A DNA stretch of 64,000 nt from Lobosporangium transversale. Lineage: Eukaryota > Mortierellomycota > Mortierellomycetes > Mortierellales > Mortierellaceae. The translations under genes and the position numbers were made by a program. The notes beneath the pieces were generated by a model that was given only the letters and a program-made list of their open reading frames with translations, did not search any database and was not told where the DNA came from. Every line of letters starts with the position of its first letter. Position 1 is the stretch's first letter. Below are positions 1 through 12,287 of the stretch, in pieces. The stretch is taken from NCBI RefSeq assembly GCF_002105155.1, contig NW_019028998.1, forward strand, positions 310,001 through 374,000, in the 5' to 3' direction.

Positions 1-758
1 GATTTGATGCTGCTTTTCCCAGGGCTGGATGGATTTAAGCTATCTGAAGCGTCATAATAGGTATCATTGAGGTCTTCATTGTCTCCTGGGCTAAATGGAT
101 TATGTGGTGGACTCATTTCAAAAGACATAGAAGGATCGAGGTCATCTTCAAGTGAGGTGTCGGCAGCCACTTCCGATTGTTCAACGTCTTTGTCTTCAGG
201 AGTGTGCCTCTCTGCCCTATCTGGTATCGAAGACTCGAGTTCGGCAGATGGTCTAAGCGATGAGACGATATGAGCGATTATATGTAAATTAACAGCCAGT
301 CTGAGATCTCTATCCCAATCTGCATCCTGTCAATGATATCATTACCCTGGATGTCGCTGGAAATATGAGCTGATCAGCCGCGTACTATTGCATTGTAATA
401 ATGGAAAAATACCATCAACTACTGGACTGCCTCAATATGCACCATTGCACATTCTCAATTGCATTCATTCCGGCATATATCTTTTTTTTTGTACTTTGAA
501 TTTGATATGACAAATGAACTTTTTACATCAACAAGAAATAAACCCATGATTAGCAGTTGAGCCACACACAATGACAATCCACGACGTCCGCCATATAAGT
601 ATAATACCATCCATGTACCTTGAACTCGAACCCGAAGTCGACTGAAAGTATGACCCTATGGACCGCATGCTGTTGGAGATTGAATGAGTTGATTTAGTTA
701 TAAAAGAATTGAGCATTTTCCTTTTCTCTCTTTTTCCTTTTTTATTTTTTTGGAACAT
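1..758 (-). CDS. Unidentified gene, partial at left edge
   Basis: A reading frame open on the minus strand from about 326 down to position 1 follows a good acceptor (ACAG at 330-327). It starts DADWDRDLRLAVNLHIIAHI and continues into acidic, Ser/Pro-rich sequence, then runs off the window. A second possible exon (758-619) begins with ATG and reads MFQKNKKGKREKRKMLNSFI, a basic stretch followed by a Ser-rich segment, and ends at a GTACAT donor. The two pieces do not join in phase directly (the first ends in phase 2, the second starts in phase 0), so either a small exon between them is missed or the first exon belongs elsewhere. I do not recognise the family. The start lies about 200 bases from the divergent M3 peptidase gene. 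Confidence 0.35.
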
Positions 759-961
759 TCGTACTTGAGGTGAGCTGTCCTCTGGTTCTTGGACGTTCGC
801 CCCATGTGTCACCGATGCCTTAGGATGTCAAGTAACAAATGACAGGACAAACGACAACGGGATAAAGTTTCGCCAGTCCTGATCAGTCAAAACAAGCCAC
901 ATTATACCTTCGGGACACAAAAGAACACATCATTCTTCCACTTCACTCCATACTATCAACC
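759..961. promoter_or_regulatory. Short divergent intergenic region
   Basis: About 200 bases separate the possible start of the left-edge minus-strand gene from the ATG of the M3 peptidase at 962. It presumably holds both promoters. I see no clear TATA box. A pyrimidine-rich CTTCCACTTCACTCC stretch lies just before the 962 start. Confidence 0.3.
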
Positions 962-3838
962 ATGCTTCGTTCATTTATATCTGTCACCCCTTTGGTCTCC
1001 TATAGGACAACCGCTGTTGCCGCTGTGAGACCTACGGATACACTACAGCTACGACTCAGCCCACTCTCCACAATCATCCGACGTGCAAGCAGCACTACTC
1101 GCGGAAACACAACTACACCACTCTCCGCAGCTCTGAAGAAACCAACCACACAGCAGCGTGGCGCAAAGCTCCGTGGTGATAGTAAATTCCTACTAGCTGG
1201 AGGCCCTTTTTCTATCTGCCGTGCCCTGGCTACTGTCACTAATGTCCCTCATACCCATTCCTCGTCGTCTCCTGGAGTATCTACTGGAATTTCCAAAAAT
1301 AGCCCGGAGTTTACTATCAATCCGATCTTGAACTGGCTAGAATTTCCAAACTTTGCAGCCATAAAGCCTGAGCATGTTGTACCTGCCATGGAGGCACTGG
1401 TCCAATACACTGAAAAGGCATTTGAAGAACGATCCCGCCACTTTACTCCCACTTGGGAAGGAACCATGGGGAAAAGTATGTAATTTAAGCAACCGACAAA
1501 CACAGCTGGGTATTTTATTCATGTCCGCAAACAATTTCAGCTATATAAAAGGGGGAGAAGGAAAAGAAGGAAGGAGACATAGTATTCTTACATGATATTG
1601 TGTTTAATAGCTCAGGATCTAGAAGATGACTTGGAGCGTGCATCAAGCGTCATTACTCATCTATCCATGGTTAAGGATTCACCCGAGCTCCGCAAGGCTG
1701 TCGAAGCTATTCAACCCATGATCATTAAGATTTCCCTCCAAATGGGTCAATCTTTAGAGATGTACGATGCATTGGTGAAAATGCGTGAGAATCAACGGAT
1801 TTGGAGTGCATTGGATAAGGAGCAACAACGGATTGTGGATAAGACTATTCAAGGAATGAAATTATCTGGTGTGGCCTTTGGACTGGAGGGCGAGGGTAAT
1901 GCTGAAAAAAAGAAGCGCTTTAATGAGATTCAAAAGCGCAAGGCGCAGTTAAGTCTCAAATTTAGTAATAATGTTCAAGATGCGACCAAGGCTTATGCCA
2001 AGATCATCTCTAACAAATTTGAACTGGAAGGTTGCCCTGAGAGTTTGATCAAAGCAATGGCAAAGAATGCGCAATCTAGAGGATATGGTGACGGAAATCC
2101 AGGTAAGTAGTTTGACTATGTGAACGACAACACTATCCCCCTTTGGATGTGAAAAAAGCGCTAACTAGCTTTTGTTTCGCCATTTTGAATGTTAGAGACC
2201 GGCCCATGGGCAGCTACATTGGATGCACCTACATATGTTCCTTTTATGATGAACTGCAAGAATCGTGATCTCCGTGAAGCGGTACGATTTTTATTTCAGA
2301 TTATTAAGACTTTGTTTTAGTGTTACAAAATGAATATTCAAAACAGGAAGCCTTAGACTAGGGATATTTAACACAGATTTTTTTTTTTTAATTTTTTTTT
2401 TTATTATTATTACCTATTCATCCCCTTCTATTGGAAGATCTATCGCGCAAACATCAAGAGAGCATCCGAAGGTGAACAGGATAACGAGCCTATAATCAAT
2501 GAGATTTTGAGCCTACGTAAAGAGGAAGCTACCATGCTAGGCTTTCCCTCCTTTGGTGCTCTTTCTCTCTCTAAGAAGATGGCCTCTAATGTTGAGACTG
2601 CTACAGAAGTCCTGGATCGACTTTACAACGCCACATTGCCCGCTGCTAGAAAAGAGATCAATGAACTTACTAGTTTTGCCAGAGATCGCTTGCAACAACC
2701 TATACCTTTACAGCCATGGGACACGGCGTTTATTGGGGAAGAATATCGCAAGGAAAAATTTAAGTATTCTGCGGATCAAATCTCAGAATACTTGGTTTTC
2801 CCTCATGTTATGGGTACGCTCTTTGAGGTTGTCAAGGATAATTTTGGTATTCACGTATCAGAGATCGACCCCAACGAGCAAAAACGTGCAGGCTTGACTA
2901 CATGGAATAAGGATGTCAAAATTTACAAGGTACAGGATGATGGGCCTAGCAAAAATGTACTGGCATATTTTTACGGTGACTTTTATAGCCGTAGTGAGGA
3001 AAAGAAATCGGGGGCGTGGATGGACGTCTGCGTTACTCGAATGAAGGACTCGAAAACAGGCAATGTTCGCGTGCCCATCGCCTACATGATCTGCAACCAA
3101 CCTCCACCTTCATCTGATTCAGAGCCTTCCAGGATGAAGTTCCAGGATGTGACTACGCTCTTCCATGAGTTTGGACATTGTCTTCAACATATGCTTACTA
3201 CCGTTGATTACCCTCAAGCATCCGGCATCAAGGGTATCGAATGGGATTTCGTTGAAGTTGCTTCCCAATTTATGGAGAATTTTGCTTATGAACCTCAATG
3301 GTTGGACCGTATGGCACGCCATTACAAGACAGGAAAGACTATGCCACACGACATGAAACAAACAGTAATGAAAAGCCGCGAGTGCTTGGCGGGCCTTGCT
3401 ATGATGCGCCAGCTTCATTTTGCAATGTTGGATATGGAGCTTCATACCAATTATAAGCCTCGAGGGGAGGGATCCAAAACCGAAGAATCAGTTTTTGATG
3501 TAGACCGCCGTATGGCAAAGAAAACATGCTTGATCGCTCCTGTGCCCGAGGACCGCTTCCTGTGTGCATTTAGTCATATTTTCGGAGGTGGATATGCAGC
3601 AGGGTACTACTCGTACAAGTATAGCGAGCTCTACTCTGCAGATGCATATGCTGCATTGGAGGAGCAAACTGAATCAATTGAGTCAAGGAAACGCATTGGA
3701 CGTAAGTACAGGGACACTGTACTAGCTTATGGTGGTGCGACAGATCCGAAGGATGTATGGAGGGAATTTAGAGGACGTGACAGTGTAGAAGTTGATGCTC
3801 TTCTCCGTCATTCAGGCCTTACGTCCGTACATGCTTAA
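962..3838 (+). CDS. Mitochondrial-type M3 zinc oligopeptidase (oligopeptidase A-like)
   Basis: Thimet-oligopeptidase-family metalloprotease that degrades short peptides, here probably in the mitochondrial matrix. Exons 962-1475, 1611-2102, 2196-2281 and 2438-3838 join in phase to an 830-residue protein. The N-terminus is rich in Arg, Ser and Thr with almost no acid residues (MLRSFISVTPLVSYR), as expected for a transit peptide. The zinc site HEFGHCLQHM is near residues 607-616, and the third ligand Glu follows in WDFVEVASQFMENF. The HEFGH form, with the GIEWDFVE block, is that of bacterial oligopeptidase A and plant organellar oligopeptidase rather than Oct1-type intermediate peptidase. C-terminal FSHIFGGGYAAGYYSY is the substrate-binding Gly-rich loop with Tyr residues. 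It is convergent with the DCAF6-like gene. The family is certain; organelle targeting is inferred. Confidence 0.92.
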
Positions 3839-4066
3839 GAAACCTTCTATTCCTCAGTTTTTTTTTGTATTGCTTAAATGATTCGAATAATATTCATACT
3901 TTTGAGTGACCATTGCCAGTGAATTCGTATTGCCTCTTCTTTTTTTTTATTTATTTATTCTTCAGAAAGTCTTGGTTAAGCGTGTGTCGCTATTAATATG
4001 TACTTTGATGGTGTGCTTGATGCTAAACTTGGCGCAATTGAAGGCGAGTTACCAATGTGATGATTT

Positions 4067-4662
4067 TTAGTCGTTTTCGTCTTCGTTTTCCTGCTCAGCG
4101 TCCGGATTGCTGCTGCTTCCAACTCTTGTAGCCGTAACGCCCTGCCTATGCCTCCGTGCGAATTGGCGAATAATTTGCATTAAAAGCTCACGCGGCGCCA
4201 TATCGTCATCATCATCATCCATTTCGCTATAATCATCGTCTTCATCATTGATAATGACCAGGCGTCGCAACAAATTATCTTGTCCAAAGCTGCGTCTTTC
4301 TTGCACGTAGGCCAGTTGAGGATCCAAATAGTCTTCTTTACGCCTTCCTTCCGATGAATCTGATTCTGGTGCTTTTTCCACGGGCGCTGCAGGCCTAATC
4401 TCGTGTGAATATGCGGTTGGGCGTTTGATGCCACGGACCAGAGATAGGTCTACAGGTTCTGAGGCCGTTGGCATAAAGATCTTTATTGTGTCATCAATTC
4501 CGGATGCTGCAAGTACGAAATTTGAGTATGGATGAGGCTGAAGGCAATTGACAACAGTCTATCGAGGTTCGTTCAATAATTATGGTAGAAAAGGTTATAG
4601 CATTTAGTTTACACTGTTGTTTCGACCTATATCTAACAATTAATACACGCAACCGACGTGTG

Positions 4663-4704
<42 letters not shown>

Positions 4705-7111
4705 CGTACATCATCGCCTTTGAGCACATTGACAATTTTACCCGTCTGCTTGTCCCAGAATAAGATACGACCATCGTCGGATCCGGAAATGATAAATTCA
4801 CTATTCGGACCAATAAAGTTGGCTTCCTTTATCTTTAGGTTCAGAAAGAAAGGAAAATCCTGGTTAGAAAGATATGAAATAAATAACAATAATAATCCTT
4901 ATTTTCTATTCTAGTACATCGTATACCATTGTATCAGCATTTCGGTGGCCAGAATACACTTGAACAATATCTGACTTGCCCGCATGGAAGCTACGCCTAA
5001 TCCAGTACTCTTTTTCGTCTTGCTCAACAGGAGTTAGCTCGTCTTCATCGTCGCTATCGTCAGATTCCAAACCAAAGGAATCAGTGTGGGAGTGCCCGTC
5101 AGAGTCTTGATCCATGTAGTGATAGTCATCTTCGTCATCATCATCAGCTGAATTGCCTTGTAGAATAAGGTCAACATCAATATCAACCCCATCTTCAGAA
5201 ACACTCTCATTATTATTAGATTGAGTAATGTGATCCGTGTCCTCGTGCAGCTGCTCTTCTTGTTGGCTACGTTCTCCATCAATGCTCTCATCTTCATCAA
5301 GCTCGGTAACTGGATCCTGAAATTGAAAGCGCACCTGCCCAGCGCTTTTCCCATGCGTAGGATCAGCCGCTTTGTTAATATCGTGGATATCTTTGGTAAT
5401 ATGCATCGGCTCATCTAACTCTGAGCTAGTTCCAATGGCTGCTTCAGATGACGCTGATGAAACTGATGATTTTCGGGGCAACATTGGCGACCAGCTGCCT
5501 AGAGTCCTTCTTCCTTCCCCGGCTGATTCAAGACCCAATTGGTCAGCTGGCTCGACCCCGGCGCTTGGACTCCGTCGTCTCTTTCCTTTGACATCTGTTG
5601 TTGGTGATTTTTTACCAACGGAATCCGGTATGGCATGGTGAGATGATTTTTTTGTAGGGTTCCATTGCATATTTAACTCTGTTGTCATGCCTGATGGGTC
5701 AATCAAAAAACAGTTTCCTCTACTATAGCTCGCCAATAATTGACCAGTCCTACATGGATCGTATTTGAGGCTGGTAATTTTGGTTCCAATTAAGTTCCGC
5801 TGACGATTCTTACCCTTCACAAGCTCTCCATCTTCCCCTATTTTCCATCCTGGGGGAACATACGGTGAAAAACTATAGACCTGTGCCTCTCTATGACTGT
5901 CTCTAGATCTGATCATTCGACTATCGTAAATCCGTACTGTGTCATCGCCACAGGCTGCCGCGATATAATTGGGATTTTCTGGTCGCTGTGTAATCGCAGA
6001 GACGACCATTTCGGTTGAATCCAGACGAAACCGGGCGAAGCTAAAGCTAGTACGACCTGACAAACGCGAAGTTGAATCCCCACGCGAGTGGTGTTTGATA
6101 TCAATAAATGTGTGTCGTTCACAGCCTTCATCTTCATTGCAGTCGCAGCTAGTTCTAATTCTGGTGTCATAACGATTTATTCTTCCGTCTTCAGAACTAG
6201 GTATATTTAAAGAAGAAAATAATAAAAAAAGTCAAGACAAGAAAAGAATTATTAGTTCAAGAGCCATCATAGCAAGATGATCATCACACACAGATCTCAT
6301 ATAAAGCACAAATCAATATATTAAAAAATATAATGCACATGCCCGTAGAGCAACGTACCAATCGTAAAAGATATGTCCATCAACCATATCGGGCATAACC
6401 TCATAAGTCATGGCCCTCGATTCATGACAATTGAAACCAGGTGAAGGGACCCAGGCATCTCTACGTGACTTTTCCACGAACCGATGCACATTTGTCAACC
6501 GTGTGGTTCCATTTGAGCAACAAGAGACAATCAGGGATGAAGAGCTATGGGCCATGAATTTTGCCGAGAACACATTTCCTGTATGCCCACTTGGGATACT
6601 CTGTACCAATGGGATGGGGTCGAGTGGCCTGTAGATATTAAGGTAATGGTCATCTATGGCGTATGGCAAATAGTGTACGTAATAAGTGGTAAGGAAAGTA
6701 CTAGAAAAATGTCCATGACGAAACTCTGGCTCAATATTCCTGCTACTATTCTCAATGGTAATTTTTTTTACCAGATCCAGTGAGGAGAAATTCTCCAGTT
6801 TCGTCCCACGCAAGAGTATTCACACAGCCACTATGGCCTTTCAGTGGAGGCTGTTGTTCTAAACGTTTCACAAAGCTCTCAGAGCTCAAATGATTGAACT
6901 TAACAGGGCCATGACGTGATCCTGGTGTGAACTGAAGTTCAGTTAGACCACGCAGCAGACTAGAACCATGGTAACTGCGCGAGTATACTGTGGAGGATGT
7001 GCGAGACCGTTGTCGGCGCTCAGAAGGCTCGCTATTGTTGACCGTAGATGTATCCTCGAATTTGGGTGCATTATCTTCTTTCATGGCTGGAGCTTTTCGC
7101 TTAGTGGACAT
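4067..7111 (-). CDS. DCAF6: DCAF6-like WD40 protein (probable CUL4-DDB1 substrate receptor)
   Basis: Five exons (7111-6772, 6653-6359, 6196-4927, 4832-4710, 4558-4067) join in phase to 839 residues. N-terminal WD repeats read LKGHSGCVNTLAWDETGEFL and SGHTGNVFSAKF, followed by EDGRINRYDTRIRTSC. In the DCAF5/6/8 group such blocks include the WDxR motif that docks on DDB1. A long acidic, Ser-rich, poorly conserved middle (about residues 400-600) separates them from C-terminal repeats: YSGHRNADTM, IKEANFIGPNSEFIISGSDD and VVNCLQPHPYSNFVLAASGI. These match the split propeller of DCAF6/NRIP. The C-terminal tail is strongly acidic. By homology it recruits substrates to a CUL4-DDB1 ubiquitin ligase. 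The intron at 4709-4559 contains a T13-A29 run. Which DCAF paralogue it equals functionally is less certain than the family. Confidence 0.88.
4663..4704. repeat. T13-A29 inverted homopolymer in intron
   Basis: Thirteen T (4663-4675) are directly followed by 29 A (4676-4704), just downstream of the donor of the last DCAF6-like intron on the minus strand. The T and A arms could pair in a hairpin. It is the only such back-to-back tract inside an intron in this window. Confidence 0.8.
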
Positions 7112-7674
7112 TATGTGAGTGTGGGAAGTTGCGGGTTCTGACAGAAATAATGCGGTAGAATATTAAAATAAGCCTGTTATCGTGAGATAGAGTACACGAG
7201 TGGGAAAATCAAAATCCTTTTTTGATAGAGTGGGAAAGTGGATGTCTTTACTCTACGCTTGGATAAGTCGTGGTCGTTGCAAGCATACGAAAGCATGAAC
7301 AAAGAGTGAACGTACAAAGAAAGCAGTGAAACGGAAAAGGGAAAAAAAGACAGTTTGTTATCACGTGGAATTAAAAATTCATATTGCAATGGAATGCTTA
7401 GAAAAAAGTGAGGGTGAAACTGTAGTAGCGTGCATTTACGGAATCCCTCTCTAAGTGCATGTTCCCATATACGCATATCCGGGCCATAGAAAACTAGATT
7501 TCAACTCTAAACGTGCTGAAACTTCTAGAGTCGATACGAGCAACTGAAAGTATATCTTTCAAAACAGGAATTTGTATTTTCGAAAGATTTTATATAAATT
7601 TTTCCAGCTTTAGACTCAACTCCAGTATCAGCACTGTATGTCATACTAGTCCTGAAATACTAAAATCTGTACAC
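7112..7674. other. Spacer between DCAF6-like and mannosidase genes
   Basis: About 560 bases hold the promoter of the DCAF6-like gene (transcribed leftward) and the 3' end of the mannosidase gene. AT-rich; no convincing exon or RNA gene. A CTTTTTTTGCCCATT-like element was not found. Confidence 0.4.
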
Positions 7675-10151
7675 TCATTGATTATATATAATGCCAATCT
7701 CGTCATCGTCTTCTGCTCTGCCTTCTATGCCATCATCTGCAAGACTCTCGGATGCTTCTTCATATTCAACTTCAACTTCTGATACATCCTCTGCTCTTGA
7801 AGCATCTTCAATAGCGAGCTCGTCAAGCGCCATATCAACATTATCTGCTGATGCAAGCTGTCCTTCAGATGGGCCAACTTCCACATCATAGTTTTGCTCC
7901 TGCTTCAATGGCCGCTTCTCATCATCATTCACTAATGCTGTTGCCATCGACCCTATCGCTCCCCCTGCCCTGACAAACGCTTCTTCGTTTTCCTTGTTCA
8001 CTGTGCTTAGAGCGGATCTCTCTAAAAGATGTCTTGGCGGTGTAAAGATTGGGAAAGGATGTGCCTCTGTATTGAATACATATTTGTCCAACGGAAATAC
8101 GTCATTAGGTCCAAAGAGCAAATAAAGATATTTGAGTGTTTCGGCTAGAAAGAATGTCTCCATTTTATCCGAGAAGTGTATACTATTTTTGCGGCGAATA
8201 TCGTGAATCGAGCTGTAGCCCCCGGATTCAACCTTACTATACTTTTCAATAGCTTCGAATATCTTCCAGCCCCACTTCCTATACACAATTGTGCATTCAG
8301 GACATAAAAGGGGAATTAGAGTCAGCACAGAGCTCTCAATGATGACTGGAATACATACGGAATTCCAGTTCTTACCTATACTTTTCATCTCCTGTGAAGC
8401 GCCACATATAAAAAAGACTTTCAACAGTCTCGGGTCGCAGCCAGTTGTGGCCATCGGCGTTGTTGATGATGAAGTCAGATCCAGGTGTGTGCTCGACATC
8501 GCTCCTACCTACAAGTTGATCCTCGCTCTTTACCCAGTAAACAATCTCCGGCGCCAACCCCGTTTCGGTCTGGTTGTACATTTCATAGCAAGCCTCTGTC
8601 AGCTCTTCGCCTATTCTGAAATCTTCTTCCCCCGTTTGAGAAAGTGTAGAACGCGGGAAAGTTTTGTTATCGAAAGATCTGCCTTCTGTTGAGGCTAAGG
8701 CCATTGTGCCGCCCAGGAAGCAGACCAGATGATCCATCTTAGGACTAAGATTAGAGGGCGAATACTTGAAAATCTCCCCAATAAAGAGCAGATGGTTAGG
8801 TATTGTCCTTCCGATGAGATGCTTCTTGACACCGGCGATCGCGTGATCGTACATTTCCTTGAAAACATGTTGTGTCTTTGATGTTTGTAGATATTGTTTG
8901 ATCAGGTACTCTAAACAAATAGTGTTTGAGCAACAAAAGGTTAAAGGATTCGAGTAAGTTTGCGTCTTCACCCAATAGTCCTTCTTCGATATACAAAGCT
9001 AAGTTGTGCATCCTCATTCTACCATAATAACTGTCACCACGCGATCCAAGGCGGATCTCCTCTCCATGGAATTGTCCGTTGTAAGGGTTGATGAAAATGG
9101 GAACAAGCCCATCCAAGCTATCCAACTCCTTCATTTTGAATATCACATTCTCGGCGACACGCCAATACTTGTCATCGCCTGTAAGATACGATAGATACTT
9201 GAACTCCAATTGCAATGTCGACACCTCTGAGGTTGTACTGATGCCACCTTCGTGCCCTGGAACGCCCCGTCCGCTCGATAAATGGACACTCGCATACGGA
9301 ATTCCGCTTGTTGTATTGAATGCACCCATCAAGCGATCCGCGAGATCCACAGCCTTTTTCAAAAAGATTTCGTCATGGTCTGATTGATCATATGCTGCCA
9401 ACAGTCCACCAAGCACGCGAATTGTGGTTTCAAATAAGTTGATCTCTCCATCCTGATTAAAATCAAGAGAATCCCGAACCCATGCTTTAGCCTCTTGAAA
9501 TTCTTCTTTTAGACCCATCAATAATATTGTATCTAGAGAATCAACGATTGTAAAACCTTGTCCTTTACTTATCATGTTTGTGCCTCGTTTAGAAATGGGA
9601 TGATACTCGTCTTGACCCCACGCATCCCGACGATAAGCATCCCATGCATGTTTGAATGCCGCTCTGACTTTTTCCTTGCGTTCTTCCCACGTTGTTGAAT
9701 GTGCCCTTGTTGATATGGGTTGCTGTTTGGGGACATTAAATCGGTCTTTCAACGACAACGATCAAAAAGAAAATGGATAGCAAAACAGAAAAAAGGGAGG
9801 TTAGTTCCTCTACATGTGCCCCATTGATAACTTCCTCTTATAGCTCTGTTGACATGCTATATTTTTGTAGATACCTCTCAATGATGTAGATGACTTTAGG
9901 GTCAAGTATGTTAGAGCGAAGACACCAATAATAACGACTAAATGTTTGAGCCGAAAACGAAATCTCAACTGGAATAGGAAAGCACTATTGTCAGTATATG
10001 ATAAACATTTATCAAGACCAAAGATCAAGAAAAGATTGCTGAATCACTTGAATTACTGTACCCGAGAATGTACTTCGGTTAACGGTTTCCTGTATTTGTC
10101 GTCAGGATCATTGTGAAAAGGGATTCCACTATTCCCCTGCCTCTGAAACAT
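7675..10151 (-). CDS. MNS1: Class I alpha-1,2-mannosidase (GH47), type II membrane protein
   Basis: Removes alpha-1,2-linked mannose from N-glycans in the ER/early Golgi, which both trims glycans and times glycoprotein ERAD. Exons 10151-10062, 9968-9875, 9745-8972, 8910-8376 and 8278-7675 join in phase to 698 residues. A short cytosolic tail is followed by one hydrophobic anchor (LKHLVVIIGVFALTYLTL) and then the GH47 barrel: WDAYRRDAWGQDEYHP, VDSLDTILLMGL, STLQLEFKYLSYLTGD, RGDSYYGRM, LRPETVESLFYMWRFTGD, and the calcium-binding Thr in KYVFNTEAHPF. The 61-base intron at 8971-8911 uses GTGAAG. The C-terminus carries a roughly 130-residue acidic extension not typical of yeast Mns1. The start is my choice: the frame stays open up to an ATG at 10676, which would add a Ser-rich tail. 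An EDEM is less likely because the sequence aligns to the processing-mannosidase branch. Confidence 0.9.
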
Positions 10152-10814
10152 TATTGAGTTTGTGCTTTTGCTCGACGAAAGGTTTGAAATCGGTGGTTTG
10201 TTCTCGTCCTTCTGTGAACAGGGCGTCTCCTGAAAAGTACTCTCAAGGGAGGCTTCACTATCGTGGGCGCTCACAGGGATACTTGTAAGACGGCGCTGTC
10301 GCAGGTTCGATGAGCTCGTTAGCTCGGCTTCAGCTGCTGGTAGCCTAGCCAGTGGCAAGTTAGCGGTGTACTGTTGATCAGTATGGTGTTCAGGCGTCGC
10401 TGTTGATATGGATTTGGAGAGGCTGACGTGGGATTCTGAAAGATGCTCAAGATGAGATGATTGTGCGTGAGAAGCCAGCTTTGCTAATTTGACTCTTCTA
10501 GAAGACTTTGACAAATCGAGTTTTCGAATGCTATGAAGCAAAAGGAATGACCGTTTAGAAGGTGCAAATTGAAAAACAGACAAAATGAAAAAGTTTCGAT
10601 GGAGGGATGGCACCCCTTGAAGATTTGTGGCCAACACGCGAGAACAAATGAAACATTTTAATGTTTTTTGTATCATTATGTGAAATCTTTATTTTTGTAT
10701 GGAATATGAGTGTGTAAAAATAAAAATAAAAAAGGACAAGGTCAAGAGTCCAGATGCTTCAAATGTTGGAAAACAAAGGAAAATGAGAGTGGGGAGAATG
10801 CAGAAGAAAAATGC
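10152..10814. other. Spacer or 5' leader upstream of mannosidase
   Basis: A minus-strand frame, open and in frame with mannosidase exon 1, reaches an ATG at 10676 and is rich in Ser, Leu and Arg. It may be 5' untranslated sequence or an extended cytosolic tail. Nothing else is seen between here and the PRPP synthetase stop codon. Confidence 0.35.
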
Positions 10815-12287
10815 TTAAACAGCATGGTTGAAAAGATAACTGACAGACTCGCCGTTGTGTGTACGGCGGATAGCCTCAGCAAGTGTGCCAGAGATATCAA
10901 TTGTATCGAGCTTGGGACAAACTTTCTTTTTATCCTCATGAGGAACAGTGTTGGTTACAACAACCTTTGTCAACACACTATCGTTGATGACTTGGATGGC
11001 TTTACCACATAAAATACCATGTGTTACAATGGCATATACCTTAACGGCCCCGTTTTCTGCAAGGGTTTTGGCGGCCAATCCAAGGGTACCGCAGGTATCA
11101 GCCATGTCGTCGACTAAAATGGCAATCTTTCCCTTGACGTCTCCTACCAAGACCATCCTTGAAACTTCATTAGCCTTTTTGCGCTCCTTGTGAATCAAAG
11201 CAAAATCCAAGTCCAGACGATCGGCAATTGAGGTGGCTCTACAAATTAAGTAAGAAAAAGAAGTAAGCAAAAAGTAAAATAAAAATGCGAATCAACAGGC
11301 ATAACACTCATAAGGGACTATAGATAATGGATAAAAGGAAGTTTATGACAAGAGGTTATAGTTTCCATACCTTTTGGCTCCACCAGCATCAGGCGAGACA
11401 ATGACACCATTCTTGTAGTCAGGAATGTTCTCGGCAATGTATCTCAACGTGTTGGGTTCAGCATAGAGGTTGTCGACAGGAACATTGAAGAAACCTTGGA
11501 TCTGGGAAGCATGAAGATCCATAGTGATGACATGGTTGGCACCAGCAACAGTCAGCATGTTAGCAATCAACTTGGCAGTGATGGGGGCACGAGACTTGTC
11601 TTTCTTGTCTTGACGGGCATAAGGGAAACAAGGAATAATAGCAGTGATGCGGCGTGCAGATGCTGTCTTGCAGGCATTGATCATAATAAGCAGTTCCATA
11701 AGATTGTCGTTAATCTCTCCACATCCTGACTGGATAATATACACATCTTCGTCACGCACAGACTCCCCAATAGTGACCGAAGTTTCCTGGTTGGAGTACT
11801 TGAGTACAACAGCCTTAGACAGTTCGGTTCCGAGACGACTACATACACATTTTCATAAAAACACCATTCTATTAGTTATGCATTCGAACTAAAATATTAA
11901 ATTAAGTTATCCATGCGGCACCTGTCGGAAAAGTAGTGTTTACAGTCACTGAGACAACCATTGCTCCGGAGAAATTGCCTTTATTTTATTTTTTTTCTTT
12001 TTTTTTGTAGAGTAAAGTGTGGATAAGATTCGATAGCCTCATGAGATGCCTTTTAGTTGATGTTCATTCTTCTCAACCCCAGAGAATGCAATTGCTGGGT
12101 TTATCTATAATTCGATTTCACATCCATGTATATTCTTTGAATGGATGAATGTATTTCCTGAGTATGAGTTTTCACAGGCATACAGTGCCTACGAAGGGAG
12201 GACAAAGAATCCGTCTTACCGAGCAACCAACTTCGCCAATTCAATATGTGAATTGCCGGCAAAGATCTTAATGCTGTTTGTGGCCAT
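10815..12287 (-). CDS. PRS: Ribose-phosphate pyrophosphokinase (PRPP synthetase)
   Basis: Makes 5-phosphoribosyl-1-pyrophosphate from ribose-5-phosphate and ATP, feeding purine, pyrimidine, histidine, tryptophan and NAD synthesis in the cytosol. Exons 12287-12220, 11838-11371 and 11238-10815 join in phase to 319 residues, the usual family length. The start [18 protein letters not shown] matches the family N-terminus. [19 protein letters not shown] is the ATP-binding flexible-loop region, [15 protein letters not shown] the metal-binding His region, [12 protein letters not shown] follows, and [15 protein letters not shown] is the PRPP-binding loop. There is no long insertion of the kind seen in yeast Prs1 or Prs5, so this is a catalytic-type subunit. 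Very secure. Confidence 0.97.
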
